The notes: generated by a model from the letters alone, not told the origin. Positions 15,752 through 27,790 are shown, numbered from the stretch's first letter. The stretch is 64,000 nucleotides of DNA from Microbacterium sp. BH-3-3-3 (GCF_007679045.1 NZ_VEFS01000001.1:1351536-1415535), one strand, 5' to 3'. Made by a program: numbers and translations.

Positions 15752-16324
15752 GTGGGCCTCAGCCGCAAGAGCAAGAAGGAACTGCGCAAGCTCCAGAAGC
15801 ACGCCGCCAAGGTGTGGGAGTCGCAGCAGGTGCTGCTGGGCGAGAGTGGGAAGGTCGCTCGCGAAGCCGGCCACCAGCTCGGTCGCTTCAGCCGTGAAGA
15901 CCTCGTCCCCGCCGTGCAGGACGGCTACGGCAAGTACGCCGCTCCGTACGTGGACAAGACCGTCAAGGGCACGAACCGCTTCCTCAGCCACAAGGTCGTT
16001 CCCGCGGCCGGTGCTGTGGTCGGCGGAGCGATGTCGGTGTGGGACGCCGCGGGCGACACCCGTGACCGCATCGCCAAGGGCAAGGGCTTCGAGCTCGACA
16101 CCCACAAGTACGCCAAGCGTGCCGAGAAGTACGGCAAGCAGGCGTCCAAGCGCCTGTCGAAGAAGCTTCCCTCGCAGCACGACGGCATCGGTGCCGGTGG
16201 CGTGATCGCCATCATCCTCGGTCTCGTCGCCGCCGCGGGCGTCGCGTACGCCGCGTGGCAGACGCTGCGCGCCGACGACGAGCTGTGGGTTGCCGACGAC
16301 CCGCTGCGCGCGCCGGACGCGTGA
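15752..16324 (+). CDS. Lys-rich protein with C-terminal membrane helix
   Basis: A 190-residue protein. The N-terminal half is rich in Lys, Arg and Gln and probably helical (S-R-K-S-K-K-E-L-R-K-L-Q-K). A weakly hydrophobic glycine-rich segment (about 84-95) and a clear membrane helix near the C-terminus (about 149-170) are followed by an acidic tail. Similar actinobacterial proteins are sometimes labelled DNA helicase, but no helicase motif is present, so that label should not be copied. GTG 15752 has an AGGGAGG site. The stop overlaps the next start (GTGA). Function unknown. Confidence 0.8.
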   Translation: MGLSRKSKKELRKLQKHAAKVWESQQVLLGESGKVAREAGHQLGRFSREDLVPAVQDGYGKYAAPYVDKTVKGTNRFLSHKVVPAAGAVVGGAMSVWDAAGDTRDRIAKGKGFELDTHKYAKRAEKYGKQASKRLSKKLPSQHDGIGAGGVIAIILGLVAAAGVAYAAWQTLRADDELWVADDPLRAPDA

Positions 16325-16794
16325 GCGACCCCACCATCAGAGTCAGAGAGGCCGCGCTCGCGCGCGGCCTCTCTGTCGATGTGCGCGAGCGCCCCGCCGC
16401 CTCGAGCCTCGACGAGGCCGCCGAGCTCCTCGGCATCCCTTCGGCATCGATCGTCAAGACGCTCGTGGTGAAGCGCTCCGACGACACGTACCTGTTCGCC
16501 CTGGTGCCCGGTGACCGGGCGATCTCGTGGGCGAAGCTCCGCGCCGTGGTGGGGGTCAACAAACTCCGCCTGCCCGAACCCGAGCTCGCCCTGGCGGCGA
16601 CCGGCTACGAGCGCGGCACGATCGTGCCCATCGGCAGCACCACGGCATGGCCCGTCTACGCCGATGAGCGCATCGTCGGCACCCGCATCGCCATGGGTGC
16701 CGGCGCGCACGGCTACAGCCTGTTCGTCGACGCCGACGACCTCATCGCCGCCTACGGCGCGACCGTCGCCGACATCACGGTCGACCGCGCCTGA
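16321..16794 (+). CDS. YbaK/EbsC-family aminoacyl-tRNA deacylase
   Basis: A 157-residue protein of the YbaK/ProX editing fold, which hydrolyses mischarged tRNAs such as Cys-tRNA-Pro. Visible: the conserved S-I-V-K-T-L-V-V-K strand with the key Lys, a nucleotide-like V-P-G-D-R-x-I-S-W-x-K-L segment, and G-T-R-I-A-M-G-A-G-A-H-G-Y. The start GTG 16321 overlaps the previous stop by four bases, forming a two-gene operon. Confidence 0.88.
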   Translation: MSDPTIRVREAALARGLSVDVRERPAASSLDEAAELLGIPSASIVKTLVVKRSDDTYLFALVPGDRAISWAKLRAVVGVNKLRLPEPELALAATGYERGTIVPIGSTTAWPVYADERIVGTRIAMGAGAHGYSLFVDADDLIAAYGATVADITVDRA

Positions 16795-16797
16795 CGA

Positions 16798-17229
16798 TCA
16801 GGTGGGCAGAAGCCCCGCCATGCGCAGCGCCACGTCGACCAGCTGAACGCGACGGAGCTTGCGGGCCTCCGCGAGGGTGAACCACTCCGCGCGATCGGTC
16901 GAGCCGTCGGTCTCGTCCCTCAGGCGACCACCGACGACGTGCGTTCGATAGACGATCCGCAAGGCGTGCAGCGGCCCCTCGGAATCGTGGGCCAACCGTG
17001 CCTCGGCCGGGATGACCCGGGAATGAATGCCGAGCAGCTCGTCGATCGCGACGCGGAACCCCGTCTCTTCGCGGACCTCCCGGCGAACGGCCCGGGCGGG
17101 ATCCTCGCCGGGCTCGAGACCGCCTCCGGGGAGCGTCCACGCGGGCCGTCTACCGTCGATCCAGTGCGCGAGCAGTACACGGCCGTCGGCGTCGGTCACG
17201 ACGGCGTACGCGGCGACCCGCATGTCCAT
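16798..17229 (-). CDS. Nudix hydrolase
   Basis: A 143-residue protein. The Nudix box is complete: G-G-G-L-E-P-G-E-D near residue 35, then R-R-E-V-R-E-E-T-G-F with the metal-binding Glu residues. It should hydrolyse a nucleoside diphosphate linked to another moiety; substrate unknown. It converges on the YbaK gene with a 3-base gap. ATG 17229 has a second in-frame ATG two codons later. Confidence 0.92.
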   Translation of the reverse strand: MDMRVAAYAVVTDADGRVLLAHWIDGRRPAWTLPGGGLEPGEDPARAVRREVREETGFRVAIDELLGIHSRVIPAEARLAHDSEGPLHALRIVYRTHVVGGRLRDETDGSTDRAEWFTLAEARKLRRVQLVDVALRMAGLLPT

Positions 17230-17276
17230 GACGTGACTCTAGCGAGCGCCGGGGCACGAATGTCGCGGGGCAAAGA

Positions 17277-17304
17277 CGAAAGCCGGCCCGAAGGCCGGCT
17301 TTCG
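17277..17304. terminator. Terminator of the tRNA-Ile/tRNA-Ala unit
   Basis: A perfect 12-bp stem (cgaaagccggcc / ggccggctttcg) with a CGAA tetraloop, located just after tRNA-Ala on the minus strand. Confidence 0.75.
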
Positions 17305-17315
17305 TTTCGCGGTTG

Positions 17316-17388
17316 TGGAGCCTAGGAGATTCGAACTCCTGACATCCTGCTTGCAAAGCAGGCGCTCTACCAGCTGAGCTAAGGCCCC
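17316..17388 (-). tRNA. tRNA-Ala (anticodon TGC)
   Basis: A 73-base cloverleaf: acceptor GGGGCCT / AGGCTCC with the G3-U70 pair that identifies tRNA-Ala, anticodon loop TTTGCAA (TGC), T-arm AGGAG-TTCGAAT-CTCCT and discriminator A. No CCA is encoded. It follows tRNA-Ile by 13 bases, the usual arrangement downstream of gyrA in actinobacteria. Confidence 0.96.
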
Positions 17389-17401
17389 GCGAGGGAAGGG
17401 G

Positions 17402-17475
17402 TGGGGCTACCAGGACTTGAACCTGGGACCTCTTCATTATCAGTGAAGCGCTCTAACCGCCTGAGCTATAGCCCC
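17402..17475 (-). tRNA. tRNA-Ile (anticodon GAT)
   Basis: A 74-base cloverleaf: acceptor GGGGCTA / TAGCCCC, anticodon stem CTTCA/TGAAG with loop CTGATAA (GAT), T-arm CCAGG-TTCAAGT-CCTGG, discriminator A. It is first of the tRNA-Ile/tRNA-Ala pair, downstream of the gyrA-DUF3566 genes. Confidence 0.96.
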
Positions 17476-17540
17476 GTCTCGCTGACGTGATGTCAACCTC
17501 GAAGACTTTACCGGATTCGCGAGGTTTTGACGAATCGACG

Positions 17541-17938
17541 TCAGTTGGAGGTGAAGCCGACGAGCAGGCCGCCGGTCACCTTCACCGCGAGGTTGTAGAT
17601 GCCTGCCATGACGGCGCCGAGCACCGTCACCACGACCAGGTTGAGGATCGCCACGATCGCGGCGAACGCCATGACCTGGGGCAGACCGATGTACTGCGAG
17701 AGCGTCGCCCCACCGTCGGTGAAGCTGGTGAAGAACTCATCGAGCTTCGACAGCAGCGTCGCCGAGACAACCAGGTAGATGAGGAAGTACGAGACCACCG
17801 TGACGATGGCCAGGGCGACCGCCACCAGGAACGACAGCTTCACCGCCGACCAGAAGTCGATGTAGACCAGGCGCAGACGCACCTGCTTCGCAGGGGTCTT
17901 GTGAGTCGACTTTTTGGCGAGCTTGTCGGCTACCGTGC

Positions 17939-17942
<4 letters not shown>
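17541..17942 (-). CDS. DUF3566 membrane protein
   Basis: A 133-residue protein with a basic cytoplasmic start (residues 1-25) and two long hydrophobic segments (about 31-62 and 88-118). It belongs to the DUF3566 family, always next to gyrA in actinobacteria (Rv0007-like in Mycobacterium) and linked by position to the cell envelope; its molecular role is unknown. ATG 17942 overlaps the gyrA stop (ATGA), so it is translated with gyrA. Confidence 0.9.
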
Positions 17943-20569
<2,627 letters not shown>

Positions 20570-20616
20570 GTCTTCTCAGTTTCGTGAATACGTCGGAGCG
20601 AGATCTGTCGTGCGGA

Positions 20617-22650
20617 TCAGATGTCGAGGAAGCGGACGTCTTTGGCGTTGCGCTGGATGAAGCTGCGTCGCGACTCGACGTCTTCTCCCATGAGCACCGA
20701 GAAGATCTCGTCCGCCGAGGCGGCGTCGTCGATGGTCACCTGCTTCAGCGTGCGGGTCTCGGGGTCCATCGTGGTCTCCCACAGCTCGTGGTCGTTCATC
20801 TCGCCGAGACCCTTGTAACGCTGGATGCCGTTGTCTTTGGGGATGCGGCGTCCGGAGGCCTGACCGTCGACGAGCATCGCGTCGCGCTCGCGGTCGCTGT
20901 AGGCGTACTCGTGCGGGTGGTTCGACCACTTCAGGCGGTACAGCGGGGGCTGCGCGAGATAGACGAAGCCCGCCTCGATGAGACCGCGCATGTAGCGGAA
21001 GAGCAGGGTCAGCAGGAGCGTGGTGATGTGCTGGCCGTCGACGTCGGCATCGGCCATCAGCACGATCTTGTGGTACCGCGCCTTGGCCATGTCGAAGTCT
21101 TCGCCGATGCCCGTGCCGAAGGCCTGGATCATCGCCTGGACCTCTTTGTTGCCCAGGGCGCGGTCGAGGCGCGCGCGTTCGACGTTGAGGATCTTGCCGC
21201 GCAGCGCCAGGATCGCCTGCGTGTGCGGGTCGCGCCCCTGCACGGCCGAGCCGCCGGCGGAGTCACCCTCGACGAGGAAGATCTCGCTGATCGAGGGGTC
21301 TTTCGAGGTGCAGTCCTTGAGCTTGTCGGGCATCGCGGCCGACTCGAAGACGCTCTTGCGACGCGCGGTCTCGCGCGCCTTGCGGGCGGCCAGACGAGCG
21401 GTCGCGGCGTCGATCGCCTTGCGGATGATGTTCTTCGCCTGCGCGGGGTTGCGGTCGAACCAGTCGCCGAGCTTGTCGCCGACGACCTTCTGCACGTAGG
21501 CGCGGGCCTCGGTGTTGCCGAGCTTGGTCTTGGTCTGACCCTCGAACTGCGGCTCCGACAGCTTGACCGAGATGACGGCGGTGAGACCCTCGCGGATGTC
21601 GTCGCCGGTGAGGTTGTCGTCCTTCTCCTTGAGCAGGTTGTTCGCGCGCGCGTAGCGGTTGACGAGCGTCGTCAGCGCCGCGCGGAAGCCCTCTTCGTGC
21701 GTGCCACCCTCGTGCGTGTTGATGGTGTTCGCGTAGGTGAAGACGTTCTCGGTGTACGCCGTCGTCCACTGCATCGCCAGCTCGAGCGCAATCTTGCGCT
21801 CGGTGTCCTCGGACTCGACCTCGATGATCTCGTCGTTGACCACGTCGGCCTTGCGCACGCGGTTGAGGTGCTCGACGTAGTCGACGAGACCGCGCTCGTA
21901 GAGGAACGAGTCGTAGCGCGCGCCGGTGACCTCTTCACCGGGTTCGCCCTCGGTGATCACCGACTGCGGACGCTCGTCGCGCAGGCTGATGCGCAGCCCC
22001 TTGTTGAGGAACGCCATCTGCTGGAAGCGCGTACGCAGCGTGTCATAGTCGAAGTCGACGGTGTCGAAGATCGTGGCATCCGGCCAGAACGTGATCGTCG
22101 TGCCGGTCGCGTCGCTCTCTTCTCCCTGCGCGAGGGGGGCGAGGGGCACACCGCCGTCGCGGAACGACTGACGCCAGACGTGACCCTGACGCTTGACCTC
22201 GACCTCGAGGCGCGTCGAGAGCGCGTTGACGACCGACGAGCCGACGCCGTGCAGACCGCCCGAGACCGCGTAGCCGCCGCCGCCGAACTTGCCGCCGGCG
22301 TGGAGGACGGTGAGCACGACCTCGACGGTCGACTTGCCCTCGGTGCGGTGCATGTCGACCGGGATGCCGCGGCCGTTGTCGACCACGCGGACGGCGCCGT
22401 CGGCGAGGATCGTCACATCGATCGTGTCGCAGTACCCGGCGAGGGCCTCATCGACCGAGTTGTCGACGATCTCCTGCACGAGGTGGTGCAGGCCGCGCTC
22501 ACCGGTGGAACCGATGTACATGCCGGGACGCTTGCGGACCGCCTCGAGACCTTCGAGCACCTGGATGGCGTCTGCCCCGTACTCGTTGGGAACCTTCTTG
22601 CTGGTCGCTTCGGGTTCCTCGGAAACGCTGTCGGGGTTTTCGGACGTCAT
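20617..22650 (-). CDS. gyrB: DNA gyrase subunit B
   Basis: A 677-residue ATPase subunit of gyrase. The GHKL ATPase has [10 protein letters not shown] and G-R-G-I-P-V-D; the Toprim domain shows E-G-D-S-A-G-G-S-A and D-A-D-V-D-G-Q-H-I. Start ATG 22650 gives M-T-S-E-N; the frame extends upstream without a credible start region. The DUF721/dciA gene lies upstream with a 119-base gap that contains the promoter-proximal region of gyrB. Confidence 0.98.
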   Translation of the reverse strand: MTSENPDSVSEEPEATSKKVPNEYGADAIQVLEGLEAVRKRPGMYIGSTGERGLHHLVQEIVDNSVDEALAGYCDTIDVTILADGAVRVVDNGRGIPVDMHRTEGKSTVEVVLTVLHAGGKFGGGGYAVSGGLHGVGSSVVNALSTRLEVEVKRQGHVWRQSFRDGGVPLAPLAQGEESDATGTTITFWPDATIFDTVDFDYDTLRTRFQQMAFLNKGLRISLRDERPQSVITEGEPGEEVTGARYDSFLYERGLVDYVEHLNRVRKADVVNDEIIEVESEDTERKIALELAMQWTTAYTENVFTYANTINTHEGGTHEEGFRAALTTLVNRYARANNLLKEKDDNLTGDDIREGLTAVISVKLSEPQFEGQTKTKLGNTEARAYVQKVVGDKLGDWFDRNPAQAKNIIRKAIDAATARLAARKARETARRKSVFESAAMPDKLKDCTSKDPSISEIFLVEGDSAGGSAVQGRDPHTQAILALRGKILNVERARLDRALGNKEVQAMIQAFGTGIGEDFDMAKARYHKIVLMADADVDGQHITTLLLTLLFRYMRGLIEAGFVYLAQPPLYRLKWSNHPHEYAYSDRERDAMLVDGQASGRRIPKDNGIQRYKGLGEMNDHELWETTMDPETRTLKQVTIDDAASADEIFSVLMGEDVESRRSFIQRNAKDVRFLDI

Positions 22651-22769
22651 GGGTACGCGCGCTCCAGATCGATTCGTCGGAATCTCCATCCTATCGCGGA
22701 AGGGCCCTCGAAATGGCTTGTACGCCCCTACGCGGCGATAAATCGCGCCGAGCCGGGATCGACCATGGC

Positions 22770-23258
22770 TCAACCGTAGGTATCGCGCGGACCGCGGCCT
22801 GGAACGGCTCTGGGCCCCCATTTCCACGAGGGGACGTCGGGCCCTACGAAGCGGATCGCCTCGACACCCGCCTCGGGGTAGCGCCGAATGATCTCCGACA
22901 GGATGTGCGCGCGCATGAGCTGGAGCTGTTTCGCCCATGCGGTGGAGTCGGCCTGGACCGTGAGGGTGCCGTTGTCGAGCGCGACCGGGCGGGTGTGCGC
23001 GGCAGTGTCGGCACCGGCGACCTCGTCCCAGGTGCGCACGAGGTCTTCGCGCGAGAGCTGCGGCTCCCAGCCGGCGGACTGCGTCAGCGCCGACAGCACA
23101 TCGCCGAGGCCGCGGGGGTCGCGCCCGGGAGTGAAAGGAGCGTTCTCCCCGTCGTCGGAACGACGGCGCTTCTTCTTCTTGCGATACGGAGACGGCTCGA
23201 GACCACGCAAGCGAAGATAGGTCGCCATCGTCTCGGGGAGCTCCGCCTCGTCAGACAT
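22770..23258 (-). CDS. dciA: DUF721 (DciA-type) protein
   Basis: A 162-residue protein of the DUF721 family, equated with DciA, the loader or partner of the replicative helicase in bacteria without DnaC. The middle part (about residues 47-135) has the family pattern W-x-x-x-V-G-x-x-x-A-x-H-T-x-P and L-x-V-x-x-x-S-x-x-W-A-x-x-L; a Lys/Arg-rich patch (R-K-K-K-K-R-R-R) lies near residue 26. ATG 23258 overlaps the end of recF by eight bases. Location between recF and gyrB is standard for actinobacteria. Helicase loading here is inferred from the family. Confidence 0.88.
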   Translation of the reverse strand: MSDEAELPETMATYLRLRGLEPSPYRKKKKRRRSDDGENAPFTPGRDPRGLGDVLSALTQSAGWEPQLSREDLVRTWDEVAGADTAAHTRPVALDNGTLTVQADSTAWAKQLQLMRAHILSEIIRRYPEAGVEAIRFVGPDVPSWKWGPRAVPGRGPRDTYG

Positions 23259-24405
23259 GATCCTGCTCCTGGATCTCGCCGGCCTCGACGCGCACGACGT
23301 GCGCACGCAGCGCATCGGGCACGTCTTCTTCGACCGCGGAGGTGACGATGACCTGCTCGTAGCCGCCGGCCAGCTCGGCCAGGCGCGTGCGCCGGCCCGC
23401 GTCGAGTTCGGCGAAGACGTCGTCGAGGATCAGCACGGGGTCGCCCAGGCGCGACTCGGCGCGCAGGAGTTCGGCGGAGGCCAGTCGCAGCGACAGCGCG
23501 ACCGACCACGACTCTCCGTGCGAGGCGTACCCCTTCACCGGCAGACCCCGCACCTGCAGCACGAGGTCGTCGCGGTGGGGACCGACGAGCGTGAGACCGC
23601 GCTCGAGCTCGGCGGAGCGACGGGCGGCGAGGGCGGCGCGGAACTGGTCGGCGAGAGGAGCCGATGATCCGCCCGCGTCGACGGCGTCGCCTTCTTCGGG
23701 GTCGCCGCCGCCCACCGACAGCGCCCACGACAGACGGGGGTCGTGATCGGCGCCGGCGATCGCCGCGTAGGCGCGGGCCAGAGGGGCGGAGAGATCGGAT
23801 GCCAGCGCCAGCCGCGCCTCGATCACCTCGGTGCCGAGCGAGACGAGCTTGTCGTCCCACACGTCGAGCGTGCTGAGAGCGTCGCCGCGGATGCCACGCG
23901 CCCTGGCCGACTTCAACAGAGCGCTGCGCTGGCGGAGCACGCGGTCGTAGTCGGCGAGCACGGCCGACATGCGAGGAGACCGCTGCACGATCAGCTGATC
24001 GGCGAAACGGCGTCGGGCAGACGGGTCGCCGCGCACGATCTGCAGGTCTTCGGGGGCGAAGAGCACGACCTGGGCGTAGCGCGGCAGTTCGGTGGTGCGC
24101 ACGTTGACCCCGTTGACGCGGGCCTTGTTCGCCCCTTGGCGGTTGAGCTGGAGCTCGAGCAGCACGCTGCGCTCACCGTGGGCGAGTCGGGCGCGCACGA
24201 TCGCGGCATCCGCCCCGTCACGCACCATCGGGGCGTCGTTCGATACGCGGTGCGAACCCAGCGTGGCGAGATAGGCCACGGCCTCGACGAGGTTCGTCTT
24301 TCCTTGACCGTTGCGCCCGATGAAGACGTTCGCGCCGGGCGAGAGCGAGACATCGGCTTCCGCGTAATTGCGGAAGTCCTTCAGTCCGAGCTGCTCCACG
24401 ATCAC
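23251..24405 (-). CDS. recF: DNA replication and repair protein RecF
   Basis: A 384-residue SMC-like ATPase that helps load RecA at gaps. Walker A is G-R-N-G-Q-G-K-T (30-37); the signature region and Walker B (V-L-I-L-D-D-V-F-A-E-L-D) are near residues 320-335, followed by a T-S-A sensor. GTG/ATG start at 24405 fits the family N-terminus with the K-D-F-R-N-Y motif. It lies 53 bases after dnaN and overlaps dciA. Confidence 0.97.
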   Translation of the reverse strand: MIVEQLGLKDFRNYAEADVSLSPGANVFIGRNGQGKTNLVEAVAYLATLGSHRVSNDAPMVRDGADAAIVRARLAHGERSVLLELQLNRQGANKARVNGVNVRTTELPRYAQVVLFAPEDLQIVRGDPSARRRFADQLIVQRSPRMSAVLADYDRVLRQRSALLKSARARGIRGDALSTLDVWDDKLVSLGTEVIEARLALASDLSAPLARAYAAIAGADHDPRLSWALSVGGGDPEEGDAVDAGGSSAPLADQFRAALAARRSAELERGLTLVGPHRDDLVLQVRGLPVKGYASHGESWSVALSLRLASAELLRAESRLGDPVLILDDVFAELDAGRRTRLAELAGGYEQVIVTSAVEEDVPDALRAHVVRVEAGEIQEQDHV

Positions 24406-24458
24406 CGAGTCAGACTACCCGTCACCTCCGACACCGCCGGGGTCGTGGCGTTCGCGGC

Positions 24459-25610
24459 TCAGCGCAGCAGCAGGTTCGGCTGCAGCAGGTACTTGAACGA
24501 GCCCTCGCCGCCCTTGTCGACCGAGGTCTGCGGGGTGACCAGCACGGGGCTGAGCTTGTTCGCGTTGTCGCTCGAGGTGAACGTGATGCGCGTGAACTCG
24601 CTGCGTACCGCTCCGAGCGACTCGAGCAGGTACTGCGGGTTGAGTCCGAGGGTCACCTCGTCGCCGACGAGCGTGGCGTCGACCGACTCGGTCGCACGCG
24701 CCTGCTCGGTGCCCGAGGCGTCCATCGACACTCCGTCGGGTCCGAAGGTGAAGCGCAGCGGCGCCGACCGGTCGAGCACGAGGGCGACGCGACGCACGGC
24801 CTCTTGCAGCTCAGCGGTGTTGACGACGCTGTGGTGTTCGGTCTGCGCGGGGAACAGGCGACGCACGGGCGGGAAGTTGCCCTTGATCAGCAGCGAGGTC
24901 ACCGTCTTGTTGCCCGACGAGAACGCGATGATCTCGCGGTCGCCCGAGCCCGAGAACGCGATGGAGATGTCGCCGCCGTGCGCGAAGGTCTTACCGACCT
25001 CCTGCAGGGTGCGGGCCGGCACGAGGGCGGAGGTGGGCTCGTCGGATGCCGTGGCGCCGCCGTCCCAGGGGATCTCGCGCAGCGCGACGCGGTAGCGGTC
25101 GGTGGCGACCAGGCTCAGACGCGTACCGGTGACCTCGAGCTGCACGCCGGTGAGGACCGGGGTGACGTCGTCGCGCGACGCGGCGAAGGCGACCTGCGCG
25201 ATGGCCGTGGCGAACTCGTCGGCCGGCACGAGGCCGGACTCGCCGGAGACCTCGGGGATGGCCGGGTATTCCTGCACGGGCATCGACGCGAGCGTGAACC
25301 GCGCGGAACCGCACGTCAGCAAGATGCCGCCGTCGTCGTCGACCGCGATCTGGATCGGGGCGTTCGGCAGACGGCTCGCGATGTCGCTGAGGAGGCGGCC
25401 GTGAACGAGGATCGTGCCCGGCTCGTCGACCGTGGCCTCGATCGTCGTGCGTGCGGATGCTTCGTAGTCGAAGGCCGCGAGGGTGAGCCCCTGCTCGCCG
25501 GCCTCGATGAGCACACCGGCCAGGATCGGCTGCGGATTGCGCTGAGGCAGGAGCTTGACCACGAACGAGACGGCTTCGCTGAACACATCGCGATTGACGT
25601 GGAACTTCAC
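24459..25610 (-). CDS. dnaN: DNA polymerase III sliding clamp (beta subunit)
   Basis: A 383-residue ring-forming clamp made of three similar domains. The N-terminal motif M-K-F-H-V-N-R-D and the pattern P-Q-R-N-P-Q-P-I-L-A-G-V are typical of actinobacterial DnaN. It tethers the polymerase to DNA. The gene is separated from dnaA by about 450 bases that hold the origin. Confidence 0.98.
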   Translation of the reverse strand: MKFHVNRDVFSEAVSFVVKLLPQRNPQPILAGVLIEAGEQGLTLAAFDYEASARTTIEATVDEPGTILVHGRLLSDIASRLPNAPIQIAVDDDGGILLTCGSARFTLASMPVQEYPAIPEVSGESGLVPADEFATAIAQVAFAASRDDVTPVLTGVQLEVTGTRLSLVATDRYRVALREIPWDGGATASDEPTSALVPARTLQEVGKTFAHGGDISIAFSGSGDREIIAFSSGNKTVTSLLIKGNFPPVRRLFPAQTEHHSVVNTAELQEAVRRVALVLDRSAPLRFTFGPDGVSMDASGTEQARATESVDATLVGDEVTLGLNPQYLLESLGAVRSEFTRITFTSSDNANKLSPVLVTPQTSVDKGGEGSFKYLLQPNLLLR

Positions 25611-25734
25611 GGACGCTCCCTTGACGGCGGGTATGGCTTACCCATGCTAGTGCCCCACTCGCATCGACCCATCGAGGCCCGACCGCACCACGAGGTCATC
25701 GAATGACCCTTAACGAAGAGATGGAGTCTTCATC

Positions 25735-25843
25735 TTGTTAACAGCTGTGGAGAGTGTGGATAACTTCCGACACGCTTGTTAACAGCAGGGATCGCGGCGG
25801 TTGTTAACTGTGGACTCGCTGCGGACCGCCTGTGTTGTTAACA
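25735..25843. repeat. Four TTGTTAAC repeats in oriC
   Basis: TTGTTAACA or TTGTTAACT occurs at 25735-25743, 25776-25784, 25801-25809 and 25835-25843. Each contains the GTTAAC palindrome; start-to-start spacing is 41, 25 and 34. The copies surround the left DnaA box. A further GTTAAC is at 27681-27686, upstream of dnaA and rpmH. Confidence 0.8.
25755..25763 (-). promoter_or_regulatory. DnaA box (perfect)
   Basis: TGTGGATAA, the reverse complement of the TTATCCACA consensus, within oriC. Confidence 0.85.
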
Positions 25844-25922
25844 CGATCCCGGATGCGGGCTCCTGACGCCCGTCCACAGCCTCTCGGCGCGTCCTACACA
25901 TCTCATCCGCAGCAATCGGGAG

Positions 25923-25942
25923 TTATCCACAGGTTTTCCACA
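25923..25942 (+). promoter_or_regulatory. Two adjacent DnaA boxes
   Basis: A perfect TTATCCACA (25923-25931) is followed two bases later by TTTTCCACA (25934-25942), same orientation, one mismatch. The 11-base start-to-start distance places both boxes on the same helix face. Confidence 0.8.
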
Positions 25943-26012
25943 CTGTGTAGAACCGTGTCGAAAAGTGCCTCCGAGGGGCGTTCAGCCCCGGAATCACGCG
26001 GGAAAACGCGAA

Positions 26013-26043
26013 AAGGGTCCGCCGCGGATGCGGACGGACCCTT
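26013..26043. terminator. Terminator of dnaA
   Basis: Inverted repeat aagggtccg / cggaccctt (26013-26021 / 26035-26043), with an inner gcgga/tccgc repeat, located just after the dnaA stop on the minus strand. Confidence 0.7.
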
Positions 26044-26059
26044 CACGGGAGAGAGGCGC

Positions 26060-27496
26060 TCAGCGCATACGGCCGAGCTGGCTTGTGATCTCCGAGACCT
26101 GGTTGAAGATCGATCGACGCTCCTTCATGAGGTCGCTGATCTTCTTGTAGGCGTACATCACGGTGGTGTGATCGCGGTTGCCGAAGAGCTGGCCGATCTT
26201 GGGCAGCGACAGGCTCGTGCGTTCGCGGCACAGGTACATGGCGATCTGTCGAGCCGTCGCCACGGCCTGCGAACGACTCGAGCCGTACAGGTCGTCGACC
26301 GACAGTTTGAAGTACTGCGCCGTGGCCGTGATGATGTCGGTCGGCGAGATGACGTTGGCGTCGTCCTGGTCGATGATGTCGCGCAGCACGGTCTGGGCGA
26401 GCGACATGTCGAGGGTCGAGCGGTTCAGGCTCGCGAACGCCGAGACGCGGATCAGTGCGCCCTCGAGCTCGCGGATGTTCGACGACACCACGGTGGCGAT
26501 GTACTCGAGGACGTCGTCGGGGATGAGCAGCCGTTCGCTCTGCGCCTTCTTGCGGAGGATCGCGATGCGCGTCTCGAGGTCGGGCGCCTGCACGTCGGTG
26601 ATCAGACCCCACTCGAAGCGGCTGCGCATGCGGTCTTCGAAGCCCGTCAGCTGCTTCGGCGGCAGATCGCTCGTGATGACGACCTGCTTGTCGTGATCGT
26701 GCAGCGTGTTGAACGTGTGGAAGAAGGCTTCCTGCGTCTCGGCGCGACCCTGGAGGAACTGGATGTCGTCGATCAGCAGGATGTCGACGTCGCGGTATCG
26801 CGCCTGGAACGCCGAGCCGCGGTTGTTCGCGATCGAGTTGATGAAGTCGTTCGTGAACTCTTCGCTCGAGACGTATCGGACCCGAATGCCGGCGTACATA
26901 CTCGCGGCGTAGTCGCCGATGGCGTGGAGCAGGTGGGTCTTGCCCAGGCCCGAGTCGCCGTAGATGAAGAGCGGGTTGTACGCCTTCGCCGGCGCCTCGG
27001 CCACGGCGACGGCTGCCGCATGCGCGAAACGGTTGGACTGACCGATCACGAAGTTGTCGAAGGTGTATTTCGGGTTGAGCCGGGTGTCGTTGCGCGAGGC
27101 CGGGACGATCGGCTCGGGCGCCTGATCGATCACGGGGGAATGCCCGGCGGTGGGGGCCGTCGCGGACGCCCGTGTCTCGGCCGGCGCGGGCGACGAGGGG
27201 GAACTGTGGTGCGAGTCTCCGATGTCGGGGTTCACCACGACGCGGAAGGTGCTGACCTCGGGATCGGTCCCCTGCACCTGCGCGAGGGCTTCGAGGATCG
27301 GCGCGCGCATGCGCTTGTTGAACTGCGCCGCGGTGAGATCGTTCGGGACGTCCAGGTACAGGGTGCCGCCCATCACTCCCTGCGGTACGGCCAGATTGAG
27401 GAAGCCGTGGAGCTGCGGGGTGACGCGGTCGTCGGTGAGAAGATGGTCCAGCACGGTCGACCAGACAGGTACATCCGGGAGCTCGTGCAGAGACAT
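26060..27496 (-). CDS. dnaA: Chromosomal replication initiator DnaA
   Basis: A 478-residue AAA+ initiator. Domain I is residues 1-90; a Pro/Ser/Ala-rich domain II (about 95-140) is followed by the AAA+ domain III with Walker A G-D-S-G-L-G-K-T (170-177), Walker B I-L-L-I-D-D-I-Q-F and sensor R-S-R-F-E-W-G; the C-terminal domain IV has the DnaA-box-recognition signature N-R-D-H-T-T-V-M-Y-A. It binds the oriC boxes and melts DNA. ATG 27496 is chosen as the family start (M-S-L-H-E-L-P); the frame runs further upstream. A DnaA box at 27548 lies 52 bases upstream, consistent with autoregulation. Confidence 0.98.
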   Translation of the reverse strand: MSLHELPDVPVWSTVLDHLLTDDRVTPQLHGFLNLAVPQGVMGGTLYLDVPNDLTAAQFNKRMRAPILEALAQVQGTDPEVSTFRVVVNPDIGDSHHSSPSSPAPAETRASATAPTAGHSPVIDQAPEPIVPASRNDTRLNPKYTFDNFVIGQSNRFAHAAAVAVAEAPAKAYNPLFIYGDSGLGKTHLLHAIGDYAASMYAGIRVRYVSSEEFTNDFINSIANNRGSAFQARYRDVDILLIDDIQFLQGRAETQEAFFHTFNTLHDHDKQVVITSDLPPKQLTGFEDRMRSRFEWGLITDVQAPDLETRIAILRKKAQSERLLIPDDVLEYIATVVSSNIRELEGALIRVSAFASLNRSTLDMSLAQTVLRDIIDQDDANVISPTDIITATAQYFKLSVDDLYGSSRSQAVATARQIAMYLCRERTSLSLPKIGQLFGNRDHTTVMYAYKKISDLMKERRSIFNQVSEITSQLGRMR

Positions 27497-27790
27497 GTCC
27501 CCTCCGGGATCTTGACGCGACGGGTGATCGACGTGTCGCGTCGAACCTGTGGATAACTTCCGGGGCCACGCTAGTTCGCGGCTCTCGCGGAGCAAAATCC
27601 ACTGTAGAGGCCGGTCGCGTGTCTTTGCCACGGTTGTGGACAACGCTTGGGGATAATGAGCGGTCGGCTTCCCGGTTTGAGTTAACGCCGCGCGCGACGT
27701 AGCCTTAGTCGGTTGACTTATGCCTATACGGCAGTCCCGACCCCGTCCCCGGCAGAAGAGCATCGGGCGACACCACCTCCGGAGTGACCC
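27497..27790. promoter_or_regulatory. Divergent dnaA-rpmH control region with DnaA boxes
   Basis: This 294-base gap separates dnaA (minus) from rpmH (plus). It has a perfect DnaA box TGTGGATAA at 27548-27556, a one-mismatch box TGTGGACAA at 27635-27643, and a GTTAAC motif at 27681-27686. The promoters of both genes must lie here; TTGACT at 27713-27718 is a -35 candidate for rpmH but I see no clear -10. No gene is seen. Confidence 0.6.

Larger units (their letters stand above)
25611..26010. other. Chromosomal replication origin (oriC) region
   Basis: The gap between dnaN and dnaA has DnaA boxes, four copies of a TTGTTAAC motif and an AT-rich stretch, in otherwise GC-rich DNA. Perfect DnaA 9-mers lie at 25755-25763 (minus) and 25923-25931 (plus), a one-mismatch box at 25934-25942, and weaker ones at 25870-25878 (ccgtccaca) and around 25746 and 25809 (tgtgga cores). 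Position between dnaA and dnaN is the usual origin site in actinobacteria. The exact unwinding element cannot be fixed by eye. Confidence 0.85.

Noticed and set aside
15077..16180. Upstream extension of the rhomboid frame
   Set aside because: It is a shadow of the cyclophilin and the Lys-rich protein genes; GTG 15076 opens the conserved zinc-binding part.
15752..16324. DNA helicase annotation
   Set aside because: No Walker A/B or other helicase motif exists in this 190-residue Lys-rich membrane protein.
20584..22779. 731-codon plus-strand frame opposite gyrB
   Set aside because: Antisense shadow of gyrB, no motif and unusual composition.
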